The translations under genes and the position numbers were made by a program. From an uncultured Ruminococcus sp. (GTDB lineage: Bacteria > Bacillota > Clostridia > Oscillospirales > Ruminococcaceae): 38,514 nt of DNA. The first letter of the stretch is position 1. The number at the start of each line of letters is the position of its first letter. A model generated the notes under the pieces. That model saw only the letters and a program-made list of their open reading frames with translations. It was not told where the DNA came from and searched no databases. Below, piece after piece: positions 1 through 8,398 of the stretch. Location of the stretch: assembly GCA_937894495.1 (NCBI GenBank), contig CALCRR010000131.1:1-38514 (forward strand), in the 5' to 3' direction.

Positions 1-1256
1 GAGCCGTCATTAAACACTATGTCTCCAACTTTTTTTGCTCTAGAAGGCTTCTTGATTCCTATATATGTAATTTTATCAAAAACAGCTTTTACAGTTACGT
101 TTGCAGCTGGCATTGTAAAAGTATAGTTGGTTAGAGCTACTTCTGCCTCGCCATTTTTTACAGATATGCTTGAAAGAGAACAGTCTCCATCATCTGGATC
201 TGCAGGAGTTACAGTCAGAGTGATTGTTTCACCAGCTGCAATTCCGCTTGTCTTGCTGGCTGTAACAGTACCGTTTGCGGCCAAAGTAAAATATGTGCTG
301 TTGATAACAAACCTGTTTGATGACATTGTGATCTGACCGCTGCTTGCATTTATCTCAGATACAAGTCCAGCCTTTGTTACTCTCAAAGCGATTTGATTTG
401 CTTGCTGTGAAATTGTACTCTCAGCCGTTGTTACTCTTGTAGCTATACCGTTTACTGTAGTAATTGTAGCGTAGGTCTTAGATACAGTTGACGTTATGCT
501 ATTAGCCGTTTGTGTAATAGCTGAGGAGTATTCGTTTGTTATCTGATTGTAAAAATCCCCGTCAACATAAGTTGCAAGAGTTTCTGTAGCTGTTACCGCT
601 GATGTTATCTTATCAGATAGTATCTTAAAGTCAGAGGTGTACTTTGTTGTAGTGACGTAATTAAGCAGCTTATTGTCTGTTGTGTTGTTAGCCGCTGTGA
701 GGGCGTTACCTGCCTGCACCTCAGCGTATGTCATAGAGCGTGTTATTTGCTTGCTGACAGACATTGATATTTCCTCTTGTGTCTGCCTGATCTCTGAGTG
801 CATATCCTCTATTGTGACATAGTCTTGCAAAACATAGTTTGTATAGGTGTTAGCCTCTGTAACTGCATTTTCCGCTGCTGTATCAATGTTTTCCTGTACG
901 TCCTCCGGGGCTTGTCTGTAATCTGAGGCTTTTGTGGAGCGCTCAAGCATAGGATGCCACACATAATAGGTCCCTGCGGGTAAGTACAACTCACACGTTG
1001 AATCAGCCGCCGCCGTAGCAGTAAACTTAAACACTTTCCAAGCCGTAGTAATAGCCATTGTAAAGGGAGTATTACCGATATAGGCTGTAACCGTCCTTGC
1101 AACCGCAGCTTTCGCCCAGAGTCTCAGCGTGTAGCTATCCGCTTTCGGCATCTCGGCAAGGCTCATAAGCCCTGCCGTTATTACCGTAATCTTAGACATA
1201 ACGTTTGTTTCGCCGTTAGGGTCAGCCCCCGTATAGCGCACTATCGAATTTGCCAT
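1..1256 (-). CDS. Tail fibre-like protein, N-terminal 418 codons (runs off window)
   Basis: Open frame without stops from an ATG at 1256 to the window edge. The first ~130 residues look like most of a jelly-roll carbohydrate-binding module of the kind found in Firmicute phage tail proteins: they begin MANSIVRYTGADPNGETNV and contain YYVWHPMLERSTKASDY followed by APEDVQ. Next comes a long heptad-rich, Thr/Ser/Ala-rich region with repeated SxITxTV-type motifs, then a beta segment (FTLAANGTVTAS) and an InlB-like beta repeat ending in FTMPAANVTVKAVF. The start codon overlaps the stop of the upstream gene (TAATG), which suggests coupled translation. Role inferred: trimeric fibre or appendage on the tail tip. 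The segment before APEDVQ matches what normally follows a GARNLI strand, and that strand ends the gene at 4604-7966. Confidence 0.75.
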   Translation of the reverse strand, partial: MANSIVRYTGADPNGETNVMSKITVITAGLMSLAEMPKADSYTLRLWAKAAVARTVTAYIGNTPFTMAITTAWKVFKFTATAAADSTCELYLPAGTYYVWHPMLERSTKASDYRQAPEDVQENIDTAAENAVTEANTYTNYVLQDYVTIEDMHSEIRQTQEEISMSVSKQITRSMTYAEVQAGNALTAANNTTDNKLLNYVTTTKYTSDFKILSDKITSAVTATETLATYVDGDFYNQITNEYSSAITQTANSITSTVSKTYATITTVNGIATRVTTAESTISQQANQIALRVTKAGLVSEINASSGQITMSSNRFVINSTYFTLAANGTVTASKTSGIAAGETITLTVTPADPDDGDCSLSSISVKNGEAEVALTNYTFTMPAANVTVKAVFDKITYIGIKKPSRAKKVGDIVFNDG

Positions 1257-1477
1257 TATGCCTCAGCCTCCTGCTTGTCCATAGCGTCAAGCGCCGTCTG
1301 TAACTCATTGATTCTGTCGCGCTTTGCCTGCCGCTCTGCATAGATCTCTGCTATGTCATAGGGCGGGGTTTTCTTTGCAGCCACATACTCTGTGTACTTG
1401 ATTACCTTGTAATCTGTAGCTGTAAGATCGCACTCAAGATTTCTGATTTCCTGCTCGATCATTTCTCTTTCAGACAT
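1256..1477 (-). CDS. Small coiled-coil protein of the tail/DGR region (73 aa)
   Basis: Encodes a charged, almost wholly helical 73-residue protein (MSEREMIEQEIRNLECDL...). It has Glu/Arg heptads and no signal peptide, membrane segment or enzyme motif. The ATG at 1477 follows a GGAGGTG ribosome site placed inside the end of the reverse transcriptase gene, so the two overlap by 19 bp. Its stop overlaps the next start as TAATG. This tight packing puts it in the late tail operon. Small helical proteins next to fibre genes are common in Firmicute phages, but I do not recognise the family. A fibre chaperone or a structural adaptor is possible and unproven. Confidence 0.6.
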   Translation of the reverse strand: MSEREMIEQEIRNLECDLTATDYKVIKYTEYVAAKKTPPYDIAEIYAERQAKRDRINELQTALDAMDKQEAEA

Positions 1478-2628
1478 TTTTCATTCACCTCCGGGAAAAT
1501 AGATAAAAAGCGTTTATCCATTTTAATTATCTCATAATGCGAATCATAATTTTTGTATGAGCCGCGCCATGATTTATAACAGTTTGTAGCGTGTTCGGCT
1601 GTTATCCTACCGTCATCAACAAGGTTTCTGTGCTTTTGTGTTCTTTGGCGCTCTCTGTTGATATTATCTTTTGTAATACGCTTTATGATCCTGCCGTTTG
1701 ATTTCATCTTATAGATCGTCTTTAGGAAAATAAACTCCTTATCAAGTGGGCTTGTGCGTATTTTCTTGTAATTGAGGAATAAACCGTGCCTTGCACATTC
1801 AGCCGCTATCAGAATTGTGAGGGCGTCTAACTCCTCTTTTGTTTCTGCAATGATATAAAAATCATCCATATAGCGACCATAGTATTCTACCCCACAAACA
1901 ATTTTCATAAAGTTGTCAAGCTCATGCGGAAAGAAAACGCCTGTAATCTGCGATATCTGATTACCAATACCTACTGATTTAGGCATCATCTTTTGTCTTG
2001 TCTGTGGGTAGTTTTGTTTAACATATTCAAGTGAGTTGAATACCTCTTGCATACAGTTAGCATATTGCTCATCTGTCATGTAAGATACATCAACCTCAAA
2101 GGTCTTGAAAATGCCTTGCACAAACTCAAATTCTTTGTCATTCAGTAAAGGTCTGTATTGCTCTAAAGCCTTTTCATGCGGAATGTTATCAAAGAATTTC
2201 TTAAAGTCAAATAGGCGTATATAGCCTTTATTACCGTGCTTTTTATAGTATTTATTGAGGTGTACGCAAAATCGCCTGCGGGAAAAGCTAATACCTTTAC
2301 CCTCCAGACTTGCACCGTTGTCATATATCAGCTTAGGGCGTACTCTCGGTACAAGCACATTGTTACAACAGCTATGCAGCACAACTCTGTCTGAAATGTG
2401 CAAAGACTTGATGTTTCTGATATGCCCTCTTTCGTGTAGCTGAAATTCTACAGCGGGTTTCATCCTATACTGTCCAGCGCGTATATCCTTTTGTGAGCGC
2501 CGAACATTCAGTAATAGATTTATCTCATATCTTTGTACCGACTCTTTCCAGTCCGTACCCTCTCTTGTATCATAAAAGCTGCTTATGAGATGATTTGCGT
2601 TACATATTTCCTCTAATTCGTTTGTCAT
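1459..2628 (-). CDS. DGR reverse transcriptase (389 aa)
   Basis: RNA-directed DNA polymerase that copies the template-repeat RNA into mutagenised cDNA for transfer to the variable repeat. Visible motifs: finger/palm motif A DFKKFFDNI at residues 141-149; the DGR-type motif 4 GNQISQ at 222-227, in place of the patterns usual in retroviral or group II intron enzymes; and the catalytic YMDD at 253-256 inside YYGRYMDDFYII. The C-terminal thumb (RITKDNINRERQRTQKHRN) is basic. Length is normal for the family. There is no maturase or endonuclease domain. It lies directly downstream of the template repeat and an Avd-like gene, which is the canonical DGR order. No strong Shine-Dalgarno precedes the ATG at 2628; the leader is the template RNA itself. 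It appears intact. Confidence 0.95.
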   Translation of the reverse strand: MTNELEEICNANHLISSFYDTREGTDWKESVQRYEINLLLNVRRSQKDIRAGQYRMKPAVEFQLHERGHIRNIKSLHISDRVVLHSCCNNVLVPRVRPKLIYDNGASLEGKGISFSRRRFCVHLNKYYKKHGNKGYIRLFDFKKFFDNIPHEKALEQYRPLLNDKEFEFVQGIFKTFEVDVSYMTDEQYANCMQEVFNSLEYVKQNYPQTRQKMMPKSVGIGNQISQITGVFFPHELDNFMKIVCGVEYYGRYMDDFYIIAETKEELDALTILIAAECARHGLFLNYKKIRTSPLDKEFIFLKTIYKMKSNGRIIKRITKDNINRERQRTQKHRNLVDDGRITAEHATNCYKSWRGSYKNYDSHYEIIKMDKRFLSIFPEVNEKCLKEK

Positions 2629-2786
2629 ACATATAAAAAGCTACGATGGGTAAGCGGTTAGGTGCATCGGACTTATCCGGCATCGTCTCACCCGTTTCAT
2701 TACCCCTATGCGGGATCAGTTGACACTTCCTTACTTTTTATCCGCTCAAGCACTTAGCTTTCATATTTCAAGCAGATATAAGTAAT
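2629..2786 (-). ncRNA. DGR RNA spacer between template repeat and RT
   Basis: A 158-bp gap with no open frame, between the 3' end of the template repeat and the reverse transcriptase start. In characterised DGRs (Bordetella BPP-1) the RNA that primes cDNA synthesis covers the avd end, the template repeat and this spacer, so the same role is inferred here. The sequence contains several short GC-rich complementary segments (around 2645-2725), but I could not assign a fold by eye. RNA boundaries are unknown. Confidence 0.45.
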
Positions 2787-2901
2787 CGGGCGCACGTAAT
2801 TCGCGTTGGACGCGCCGTTGTTGTTGGCATTGCCGTTGTTGTTGCAATTAGCGAAATTCGTAGAACTAACAACAGAACGAAGCCAGTAGTTGTTACGGCC
2901 A
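2787..2901 (-). repeat. DGR template repeat (TR), 115 bp
   Basis: 115-bp copy of the 3' end of the target gene, aligning without gaps to 3563-3677. Read on the minus strand it is rich in AAC/AAT codons (ten of the positions that vary). All 18 differences from the variable repeat fall on TR adenines; every C, G and T is conserved. The last nine bases, GTGCGCCCG, are identical and act as the initiation-of-mutagenic-homology side. It starts 25 bp after the avd stop. Confidence 0.96.
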
Positions 2902-2926
2902 TTATGTACAAGGTCAACTGAATGAT

Positions 2927-3499
2927 TTAGTCAATATCGGCAATTGTAGCATTGTCCGATACGTTTTTACTTTTGATTGCTGTGAGTATTCTGTTATCTG
3001 ACTTTTTCCACGCCTTGAGCGATTCAATTTCAGCCTCGATCATATCCACATAGCGCATATACTTTTCTGCATCTACAGGCAGATTACGGATAACCGTCTG
3101 CATGGCTTGTAAAAGCTGATAACAGTTAGCTATTGCAAGCCATTGATAGTGACGGCGATCATAAAACTCTCTTTCGGAATTTGCGTATATTGTGTTCGCT
3201 ACTATGATATTGCTTATAAGCTGCTCCAGAATGTGCAGAATACAATGTCGGTAGTAATCTATCAGCCAGTACGGATAAGCCGACTCTACATTGATATGAT
3301 ACTTGTTAGACAGGTCTGTAAAGGTCTGCCTGTCCTCCTCGCTCATTTTTGATTTATAAGTAAAAGCGTTTAGATCTCTGCTGATAGTCTTTAAGCCAAA
3401 ATCCCTTAACAGGAGCTGAGTTATTTCATCATTCAGCTTGTAGGCTGAGTGGAAAAACTCTGTTTTTGATTTTCCTCTTTTACTTGCGGGTACTGACAT
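2927..3499 (-). CDS. Avd-like DGR accessory variability protein (190 aa)
   Basis: Small basic helical protein between target gene and template repeat, the position of avd in the Bordetella phage DGR. Residues ~70-175 form long amphipathic helices (PYWLIDYYRHCILHILEQL, HYQWLAIANCYQLLQAMQTV, YMRYVDMIEAEIESLKAWKK), consistent with the four-helix bundle of Avd, which oligomerises and binds both RT and template RNA. At 190 residues it is longer than the classical ~125-residue Avd; the extra part is a basic N-terminus (SKRGKSKTEFF). The ATG at 3499 has an AAGGAG site. Assignment rests on position and helical character; sequence similarity to known Avd is weak by eye. Confidence 0.8.
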   Translation of the reverse strand: MSVPASKRGKSKTEFFHSAYKLNDEITQLLLRDFGLKTISRDLNAFTYKSKMSEEDRQTFTDLSNKYHINVESAYPYWLIDYYRHCILHILEQLISNIIVANTIYANSEREFYDRRHYQWLAIANCYQLLQAMQTVIRNLPVDAEKYMRYVDMIEAEIESLKAWKKSDNRILTAIKSKNVSDNATIADID

Positions 3500-3520
3500 G
3501 ATTTACTCCTTATGTGTAGC

Positions 3521-3539
3521 CCGCGCCACAAGGGCGCGG
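3521..3539 (-). other. Hairpin just downstream of the DGR variable repeat
   Basis: Perfect 7-bp GC inverted repeat (CCGCGCC / GGCGCGG) with a 5-base loop, 23 bp beyond the 3' end of the variable repeat and just after the target stop codon. Known phage DGRs need a hairpin/cruciform at this place for target recognition, and the template repeat has no such hairpin. The alternative, a terminator, is less likely because no T-run follows. Confidence 0.75.
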
Positions 3540-3544
3540 AATGA

Positions 3545-4582
3545 TTAACCGAATAAAATCAGCGGGCGCACGCAATACGCGTCGGACGCGCCGTGGCCGT
3601 GGGCACCGCCGAGGGTGCCGCAATAAGCGAAATACGTAGAACTAACAACAGAACGAAGCCAGTAGGAGTTACGGCCAAACAAAACAGGATTGATAAAGTT
3701 GAATACCGGGAGTATTCTGTAATCAATGCCTATATCGTAGGCCGAGCTTGTCCATGCTCTTGTGCCATATACCTGCTGCTCTGTCATAAGCTGTAACTCA
3801 GTTGTTACCCATGCCCAGTTGGTAGACGCACCGGTAAAGCCTGCTCCAGCCATAGACGGAGTTGAAGTGTTTACCGTGTTAGAGAGAATCGTTCTATGCG
3901 ATAACAGGTGATTATTGAGCGTCGTTTTAAGGCTCTTAGCATAACACGGTAATGTGGTCTGGTGCATCTCGCTGTTGTAGTAGCCGCCCACCGTTGTATT
4001 TGTGGGATTCATTTTTGACGTAGTGGCAAAGCCATAGTTACGCGGTATCAGGATAGCGTGATGCGTTGCGCACGCGGTATCGCCCATCTGATAATAGTAA
4101 TCAAACGCCGCAAACATAAGCGTTACGTTTTCGGTCTTAGTCAGCTTAGTATAGTAGGTCTTAGTGCTGTCATAAGCCGCATCCTCTGTTTCGGTATACG
4201 TCCAGTTAAGCAGGTCTGCTCCTGAGCGCTCATAGTATGTAACGCCTGATTCAAAAGCGGTCCCGGTGAACTTAGTGTAGATGTCCGTAGTGATACTCTT
4301 TGTAAAGTAATCGCCGAGAAACAGATCACTGAATGTGCCGTCATGGATCATAGCATACATCTGATCTATCGTGTATACGTTGGTGAGATCCTTACCGCGA
4401 TATATACCGTTGTGGGGGTGTCCGTTCCCCCGGAGAGTTTTGAACGTGTCAGTAATCTTGAACACATCATCGAAATTCGCCCTTGCAAAAGTGCCGCCGT
4501 TGTCAATGTACATCTTTGCACTTGAGCTGACGTTTGTAGTCTGATCGACAAGGGTAATTTCCTTTGTAGCTAAATCAGCCAT
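3545..4582 (-). CDS. DGR target: variable C-type-lectin-like tail receptor-binding protein (345 aa)
   Basis: Presumed phage adhesin whose ligand-binding face is diversified by the DGR. Residues ~1-150 are a beta-rich, Thr/Tyr-rich N-terminal part, probably for attachment to the tail tip. Residues ~160-345 have the look of a C-type-lectin/formylglycine-generating-enzyme fold: repeated aromatic motifs, then a C-terminal FGRNSYWLRSVVS...CVRPLILFG. Residues 302-340 are encoded by the variable repeat, and 13 codons there differ from the template. The ATG at 4582 has an AGGGAGGA site, 21 bp after the tail-tip gene. The protein ends five residues after the repeat, as in Mtd-type targets. No frameshift is seen. 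Confidence 0.92.
   Translation of the reverse strand: MADLATKEITLVDQTTNVSSSAKMYIDNGGTFARANFDDVFKITDTFKTLRGNGHPHNGIYRGKDLTNVYTIDQMYAMIHDGTFSDLFLGDYFTKSITTDIYTKFTGTAFESGVTYYERSGADLLNWTYTETEDAAYDSTKTYYTKLTKTENVTLMFAAFDYYYQMGDTACATHHAILIPRNYGFATTSKMNPTNTTVGGYYNSEMHQTTLPCYAKSLKTTLNNHLLSHRTILSNTVNTSTPSMAGAGFTGASTNWAWVTTELQLMTEQQVYGTRAWTSSAYDIGIDYRILPVFNFINPVLFGRNSYWLRSVVSSTYFAYCGTLGGAHGHGASDAYCVRPLILFG
3563..3677 (-). repeat. DGR variable repeat (VR), 115 bp
   Basis: Target copy of the template at 2787-2901, at the 3' end of the adhesin gene. Of 30 template adenines 18 are changed and 12 kept; all 85 other bases are identical. Changed codons include AAC to TCC, GGC, ACC, CTC, CAC and GAC, AAT to TAT and GGT, and TAC to TGC. 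AAY codons cannot become stops by adenine changes, so the reading frame is protected. Confidence 0.96.
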
Positions 4583-4603
4583 AGTTTTTATTCCTCCCTA
4601 TGT

Positions 4604-7600
4604 TTATATTACAAGCCGTTGACCGCCTGCCATAAGTGCAATAGCGTTATCAACTAAGCCATAAGAATAGATGTAGTGAGTAATACCCACCAGATCTATA
4701 CTGTTCAAAATAAGATTTCTCGCGCCCACCTCAAACTGTTCATATTCAGCCTTAGTTGTATAGGTGCTGCTGACCGTCTGTGTGATGCTTGAGGCGGTCT
4801 GCTCAATAGCACTATTCATTTCTGCGGTAGTGCTATAAGATACAAGCCTATTGTCTGTGTAACCATTAGCCGCACTCTGAGCTGCATTAGCTTTAATGGT
4901 GGCATCTTGAGCCGCCGCCGCTATTGCATTACCCTCAGCGGTATTTGCTTTTGACGTTGCATCTGCCGCCGCCGATGCTATAGCCGCCGCCTCAGCCGCA
5001 TTTGCCTTTGTTGTTGCATCTGCCGCTGCCGTAGAGCCTATACCATTGGCATAGGTGATAAGCTCTGTTCTTGTGTCGCTGACCGTCTGTGTTATGCTAT
5101 CGGCGGTCTGCTGTATCATTGAGCGCACATCAACGGTAGTGCTGTAATCGGCTATCTTAACGTCAAAGTAATCTTTGGCATTACCCTCAGCCGCATTAGC
5201 TTTTGAGGTGGCGTCTGCTGCCGCTGCTGTGCCTATACCGTCTGCATAGGAGTTAGTCGCTGCCTCTGTTTCATCGGCCTTAGCGATAACCTCAGCGTGT
5301 GTTGCGTAGGTCTGTGATACCTCTGAGGTAATAGCGTCTATCGCTATATCAACGTAGGAGTGCATCTGAGCCGTTGTGCTGTAGTTTGTGATAAGAGTAT
5401 TCTCAAGCCCCTCGACACCTGCAAGAGCCGCCGCCGCGTCTTGTAATGCTCTTGATACCTCACTATCTCTGATCGGCATCCAGTAGAAATTACTGAGAGC
5501 ATCACCGTTATTTGTAAGCAATACGCCGTTTGCTGTAAAGGCATTGAGCGACATGAAACGATATGAATAGCCGTTACTGTCATAGTACATATTGCCTATG
5601 TGCTTTTGCAGCTCATCATTAGCTATCCAGTCAACAGCCGGGTAATTTTCCATTGTAGGCGGGTCTGTGCCGGTCCATGTGTCCGTAGCACCGTCTATCT
5701 GCTGCTGTATGCTTGATATTTCAGAGCCTAACTGTACGCTCACATTATTGATGTTCTGTGTCAGCGTTGAATACTGTGTACTCATTGTCTGATTTAGAGC
5801 ATCTGAGGCGGCTGTTATATCCTGCTGCCATATCTTTGAGCTTATCTGCCCCTGAATGGCCGAGATCGCTGTACCCTGTGAGCTAATCGTGCTACCCTGT
5901 GTGTTTACAAGTGTAGCCAGATTAGTAAATGCAAGATCGAGCGTCTGATTTTCGGTATCGAGCTTTATTTTTGAGCCTTTAAGTGTATGTGTACCATCAT
6001 CATTGATAACAGTAAAAAGGCTGTCAATATCGAGCTTGTATGCTTTTATGTTGGCGTTATCCTGTACAACATCATCGCGCACCACTTTACGGGTAACACC
6101 GTCAGCCGTAAGCCCTAAAGCATCAAACATCAGCTTGCCGCTTGCGTCCCAAACATAGATGTTATAATCGTTGTTATTGTCTTTACCTATCTGCACTCTG
6201 ACACGATTACCGTCAAAAATAAGCATTGTATTATCTACAATAGACAGCTTGTTTGTGCTGTCACCGTAAATATGTACTTTATTGGTGTAAATATTTCCCG
6301 CCGTTATTTTAGTTGCGTTAATGCTCTCTATCATTGCATTTTTGATTTGAGCGTCACCGAGCTGTGCTATAACAGCATTTGCAAAAGAGGTTTGTATGCT
6401 CGTTCCCGTAGCCGAGCCGAACATAAGCGTATCAATATCTGCAACATCAGCCTCTACCGTTCCTATCCTTGCAACCGCCGCTGTAAGGTCTGTAATATTA
6501 GCCTTTTGAGCCACAAGCGTATTGATGTTAGCTGTTGCCGCCTGTAAGTTTGTTATATCGGCATTGATAGCTGTGAGATCACCTGTATAGGTGCTATGGA
6601 AAGCAGCCACATCACCCTCAAGGTATTCGATACGCGCCGTTACTGCTGTAAGGTCTGTAATATCGGCTTTATCAGCGTGTAAGGTCTGTATATCTGCCTC
6701 TGCCGCCGTTAGCTTGCCGCTTATTTCAACGTCAACCGCTTCAAGGTGCTGTATCGTTGCATTTGTAGCGTTAAGGTTTTCTATCGTTGCATAGGTTATC
6801 TCTGCAACATCAGCTTTGAGATAATCGGCTTTTATTTCCTCTGCATCACGTTTCAAGCGTTCTATCTGCTGTTGTGTGCTGCTTTTATCCTCATTTCTTG
6901 TGTCTGTCGCTTTGGCTGACAGCTTATCAGATAAACCCTGAAAGCCTGATATAGTACGTTCAAATATGTATGTGCCTATCTGTTCACCGTCTGAGTCAAG
7001 CGTTATTCTGTCGCCTACCTCAAGCCACGGCCTGCCTTGAGCTGAGGTGCTGTGCGCTGTATAGCTTATGTCCTCCAAGCCCTCATACATGGCCTTAGCG
7101 ACCCTTGCAAGGTCAACATCATTGAGATCATAGGTAAGAAAGTTATCACCAAGCATTAGGGCATTAAAGCCGCCTGTTGACGGATATGTTATACCTTGCT
7201 CGTTATTAAGAGAGTAGGCTATGGCACAATCAAATGCCGGAACAGTCCAGTTTTCGTGTGTAGCCCCGCTCTTGTAGTGATCCTCTCCCGCCTCCGAATA
7301 GGTGATAACGGAATCTGTATTGAGGTACACATAAGAGAGCTGCCCTAAACGGTTGATATGCCCGAAACAGCCGTTTATTTCACAGATAGCTTTAAGTACC
7401 TGCCGCCCCGTGAGGTTTACGTTTGTAGTATTACTTTTGGTCAGCACTAAGTCATCAAGTGGTAAACTTTGACCGGGTGCAGAGCTGATTCCTACAAACG
7501 CACAAAGAGCCGTTCTGAATTGTAAGAGCGTCATAGGGAATGTAAGCGAATTGTACCAATCATAGATTTTTACATCAAACTTTATCATGCCGTCATAGGC

Positions 7601-7966
7601 CGTAAGTGTGTAAAACCAAGTATTGTTTTCATGTGGTACGTCATCTACATAGAAAGTACCCATATCAAGCTCTATTGACTCATCACCAGATCGTGCATTG
7701 AGTTTAACTACTATCTTCTTATCCTTGAAAGCCGTAATATCGAGGTCAGCGAGTTTTATTGTAAGTGTTGCCGCTTCACAAGCGCCGACCTCAAGGCTTT
7801 GAGCCGAACATAAAGCCTCTTTTATGCTCAAGCTATTATCTACCATCTTTTCAGTTGGTATTGTATCTATCGGCTCATCGTTATCGTTATAGACAACTAT
7901 TTGCCAATTCTTTATAACGCCGTTCTCAAGGAGTATGCGTTTCTGTTCATTTGATATATCTATCAT
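4604..7966 (-). CDS. Tail-tip/hub protein with coiled-coil fibre region (1120 aa)
   Basis: Large siphophage tail-associated protein. Residues ~1-350 look like the beta-rich hub domain of prophage tail/endopeptidase proteins (GTFYVDDVPHENNTWFYTLTAYD; RQVLKAICEINGCFGHIN). Residues ~370-520 are repeated helical units (KADITDLTAVTARIEYLEGDV and relatives). After a beta segment (~570-640) come long Ala-rich repeats of the ADATSKANAAEGNA type and two SITQTVS units. It stops 31 residues after GARNLILNS, the first strand of a carbohydrate-binding module, so that module looks incomplete. Its ATG overlaps the upstream gene's stop (ATGA). It likely links tail tube and adhesin; no protease motif was found. 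Confidence 0.85.
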   Translation of the reverse strand: MIDISNEQKRILLENGVIKNWQIVVYNDNDEPIDTIPTEKMVDNSLSIKEALCSAQSLEVGACEAATLTIKLADLDITAFKDKKIVVKLNARSGDESIELDMGTFYVDDVPHENNTWFYTLTAYDGMIKFDVKIYDWYNSLTFPMTLLQFRTALCAFVGISSAPGQSLPLDDLVLTKSNTTNVNLTGRQVLKAICEINGCFGHINRLGQLSYVYLNTDSVITYSEAGEDHYKSGATHENWTVPAFDCAIAYSLNNEQGITYPSTGGFNALMLGDNFLTYDLNDVDLARVAKAMYEGLEDISYTAHSTSAQGRPWLEVGDRITLDSDGEQIGTYIFERTISGFQGLSDKLSAKATDTRNEDKSSTQQQIERLKRDAEEIKADYLKADVAEITYATIENLNATNATIQHLEAVDVEISGKLTAAEADIQTLHADKADITDLTAVTARIEYLEGDVAAFHSTYTGDLTAINADITNLQAATANINTLVAQKANITDLTAAVARIGTVEADVADIDTLMFGSATGTSIQTSFANAVIAQLGDAQIKNAMIESINATKITAGNIYTNKVHIYGDSTNKLSIVDNTMLIFDGNRVRVQIGKDNNNDYNIYVWDASGKLMFDALGLTADGVTRKVVRDDVVQDNANIKAYKLDIDSLFTVINDDGTHTLKGSKIKLDTENQTLDLAFTNLATLVNTQGSTISSQGTAISAIQGQISSKIWQQDITAASDALNQTMSTQYSTLTQNINNVSVQLGSEISSIQQQIDGATDTWTGTDPPTMENYPAVDWIANDELQKHIGNMYYDSNGYSYRFMSLNAFTANGVLLTNNGDALSNFYWMPIRDSEVSRALQDAAAALAGVEGLENTLITNYSTTAQMHSYVDIAIDAITSEVSQTYATHAEVIAKADETEAATNSYADGIGTAAAADATSKANAAEGNAKDYFDVKIADYSTTVDVRSMIQQTADSITQTVSDTRTELITYANGIGSTAAADATTKANAAEAAAIASAAADATSKANTAEGNAIAAAAQDATIKANAAQSAANGYTDNRLVSYSTTAEMNSAIEQTASSITQTVSSTYTTKAEYEQFEVGARNLILNSIDLVGITHYIYSYGLVDNAIALMAGGQRLVI

Positions 7967-8385
7967 CGCTGCTCACCATACCCTATGAACTTAAACGTCA
8001 TTGATTTGTAAACTGCTGTACCGTTCTGTATGCCCCTATGAGAAAATGTCATATCGGGCATATAGAAAGTATCAGTACAGTATGCCATACGTTCATCATT
8101 CCAATATGTGAGCGTTACTTTACGCTCCATAGAGTTTGTGATGCCCGTTGCTATGGCGTCTTTGAAAGCAATTACCTGATCTACAGTCAACCCCTCAAGC
8201 GTTGTCAGCTCAAGAGTTGTAGATACATTCGGCAGCACTTGTCTGTGTAGCACCCCATATCCGTCTCTGTATGAGTCCTTGTCCTGCCGTTGGTCGGGCG
8301 TATCTTTATAGCCCTCTATATTAAGGTACTGATCGAGAATAACGCCGTTATATGCTTTGACGTAATAGCCGCTAAAGTTACTCAT
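7963..8385 (-). CDS. Distal tail-type protein (DUF6711-like, 140 aa)
   Basis: Small beta-rich protein between tape measure and tail-tip genes, where siphophages encode the distal tail protein that connects tube to tip. Features: SGYYVKAYNGVILDQYLNIEGYKDTPDQRQ at the start, a central TTLELTTLEGLTVDQV segment and a C-terminal KSMTFKFIGYG strand. I place the start at the ATG at 8385, 14 bp after the tape-measure stop and preceded by AGGGGTG; an in-frame TTG two codons earlier is less likely. Its end overlaps the next gene by 4 bp. The family name is recalled from sequence style and was not checked. Confidence 0.75.
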   Translation of the reverse strand: MSNFSGYYVKAYNGVILDQYLNIEGYKDTPDQRQDKDSYRDGYGVLHRQVLPNVSTTLELTTLEGLTVDQVIAFKDAIATGITNSMERKVTLTYWNDERMAYCTDTFYMPDMTFSHRGIQNGTAVYKSMTFKFIGYGEQR

Positions 8386-8398
8386 TCCCAATCACCCC

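Noticed and set aside
1459..2628. Group II intron or retron reverse transcriptase
   Set aside because: No maturase, HNH domain or intron RNA ends; the GNQISQ motif, Avd-like neighbour and TR/VR pair make it a DGR enzyme.
2787..3677. CRISPR-like or ordinary gene duplication for the two 115-bp copies
   Set aside because: Only two copies, one inside a gene end, with strictly adenine-directed differences.
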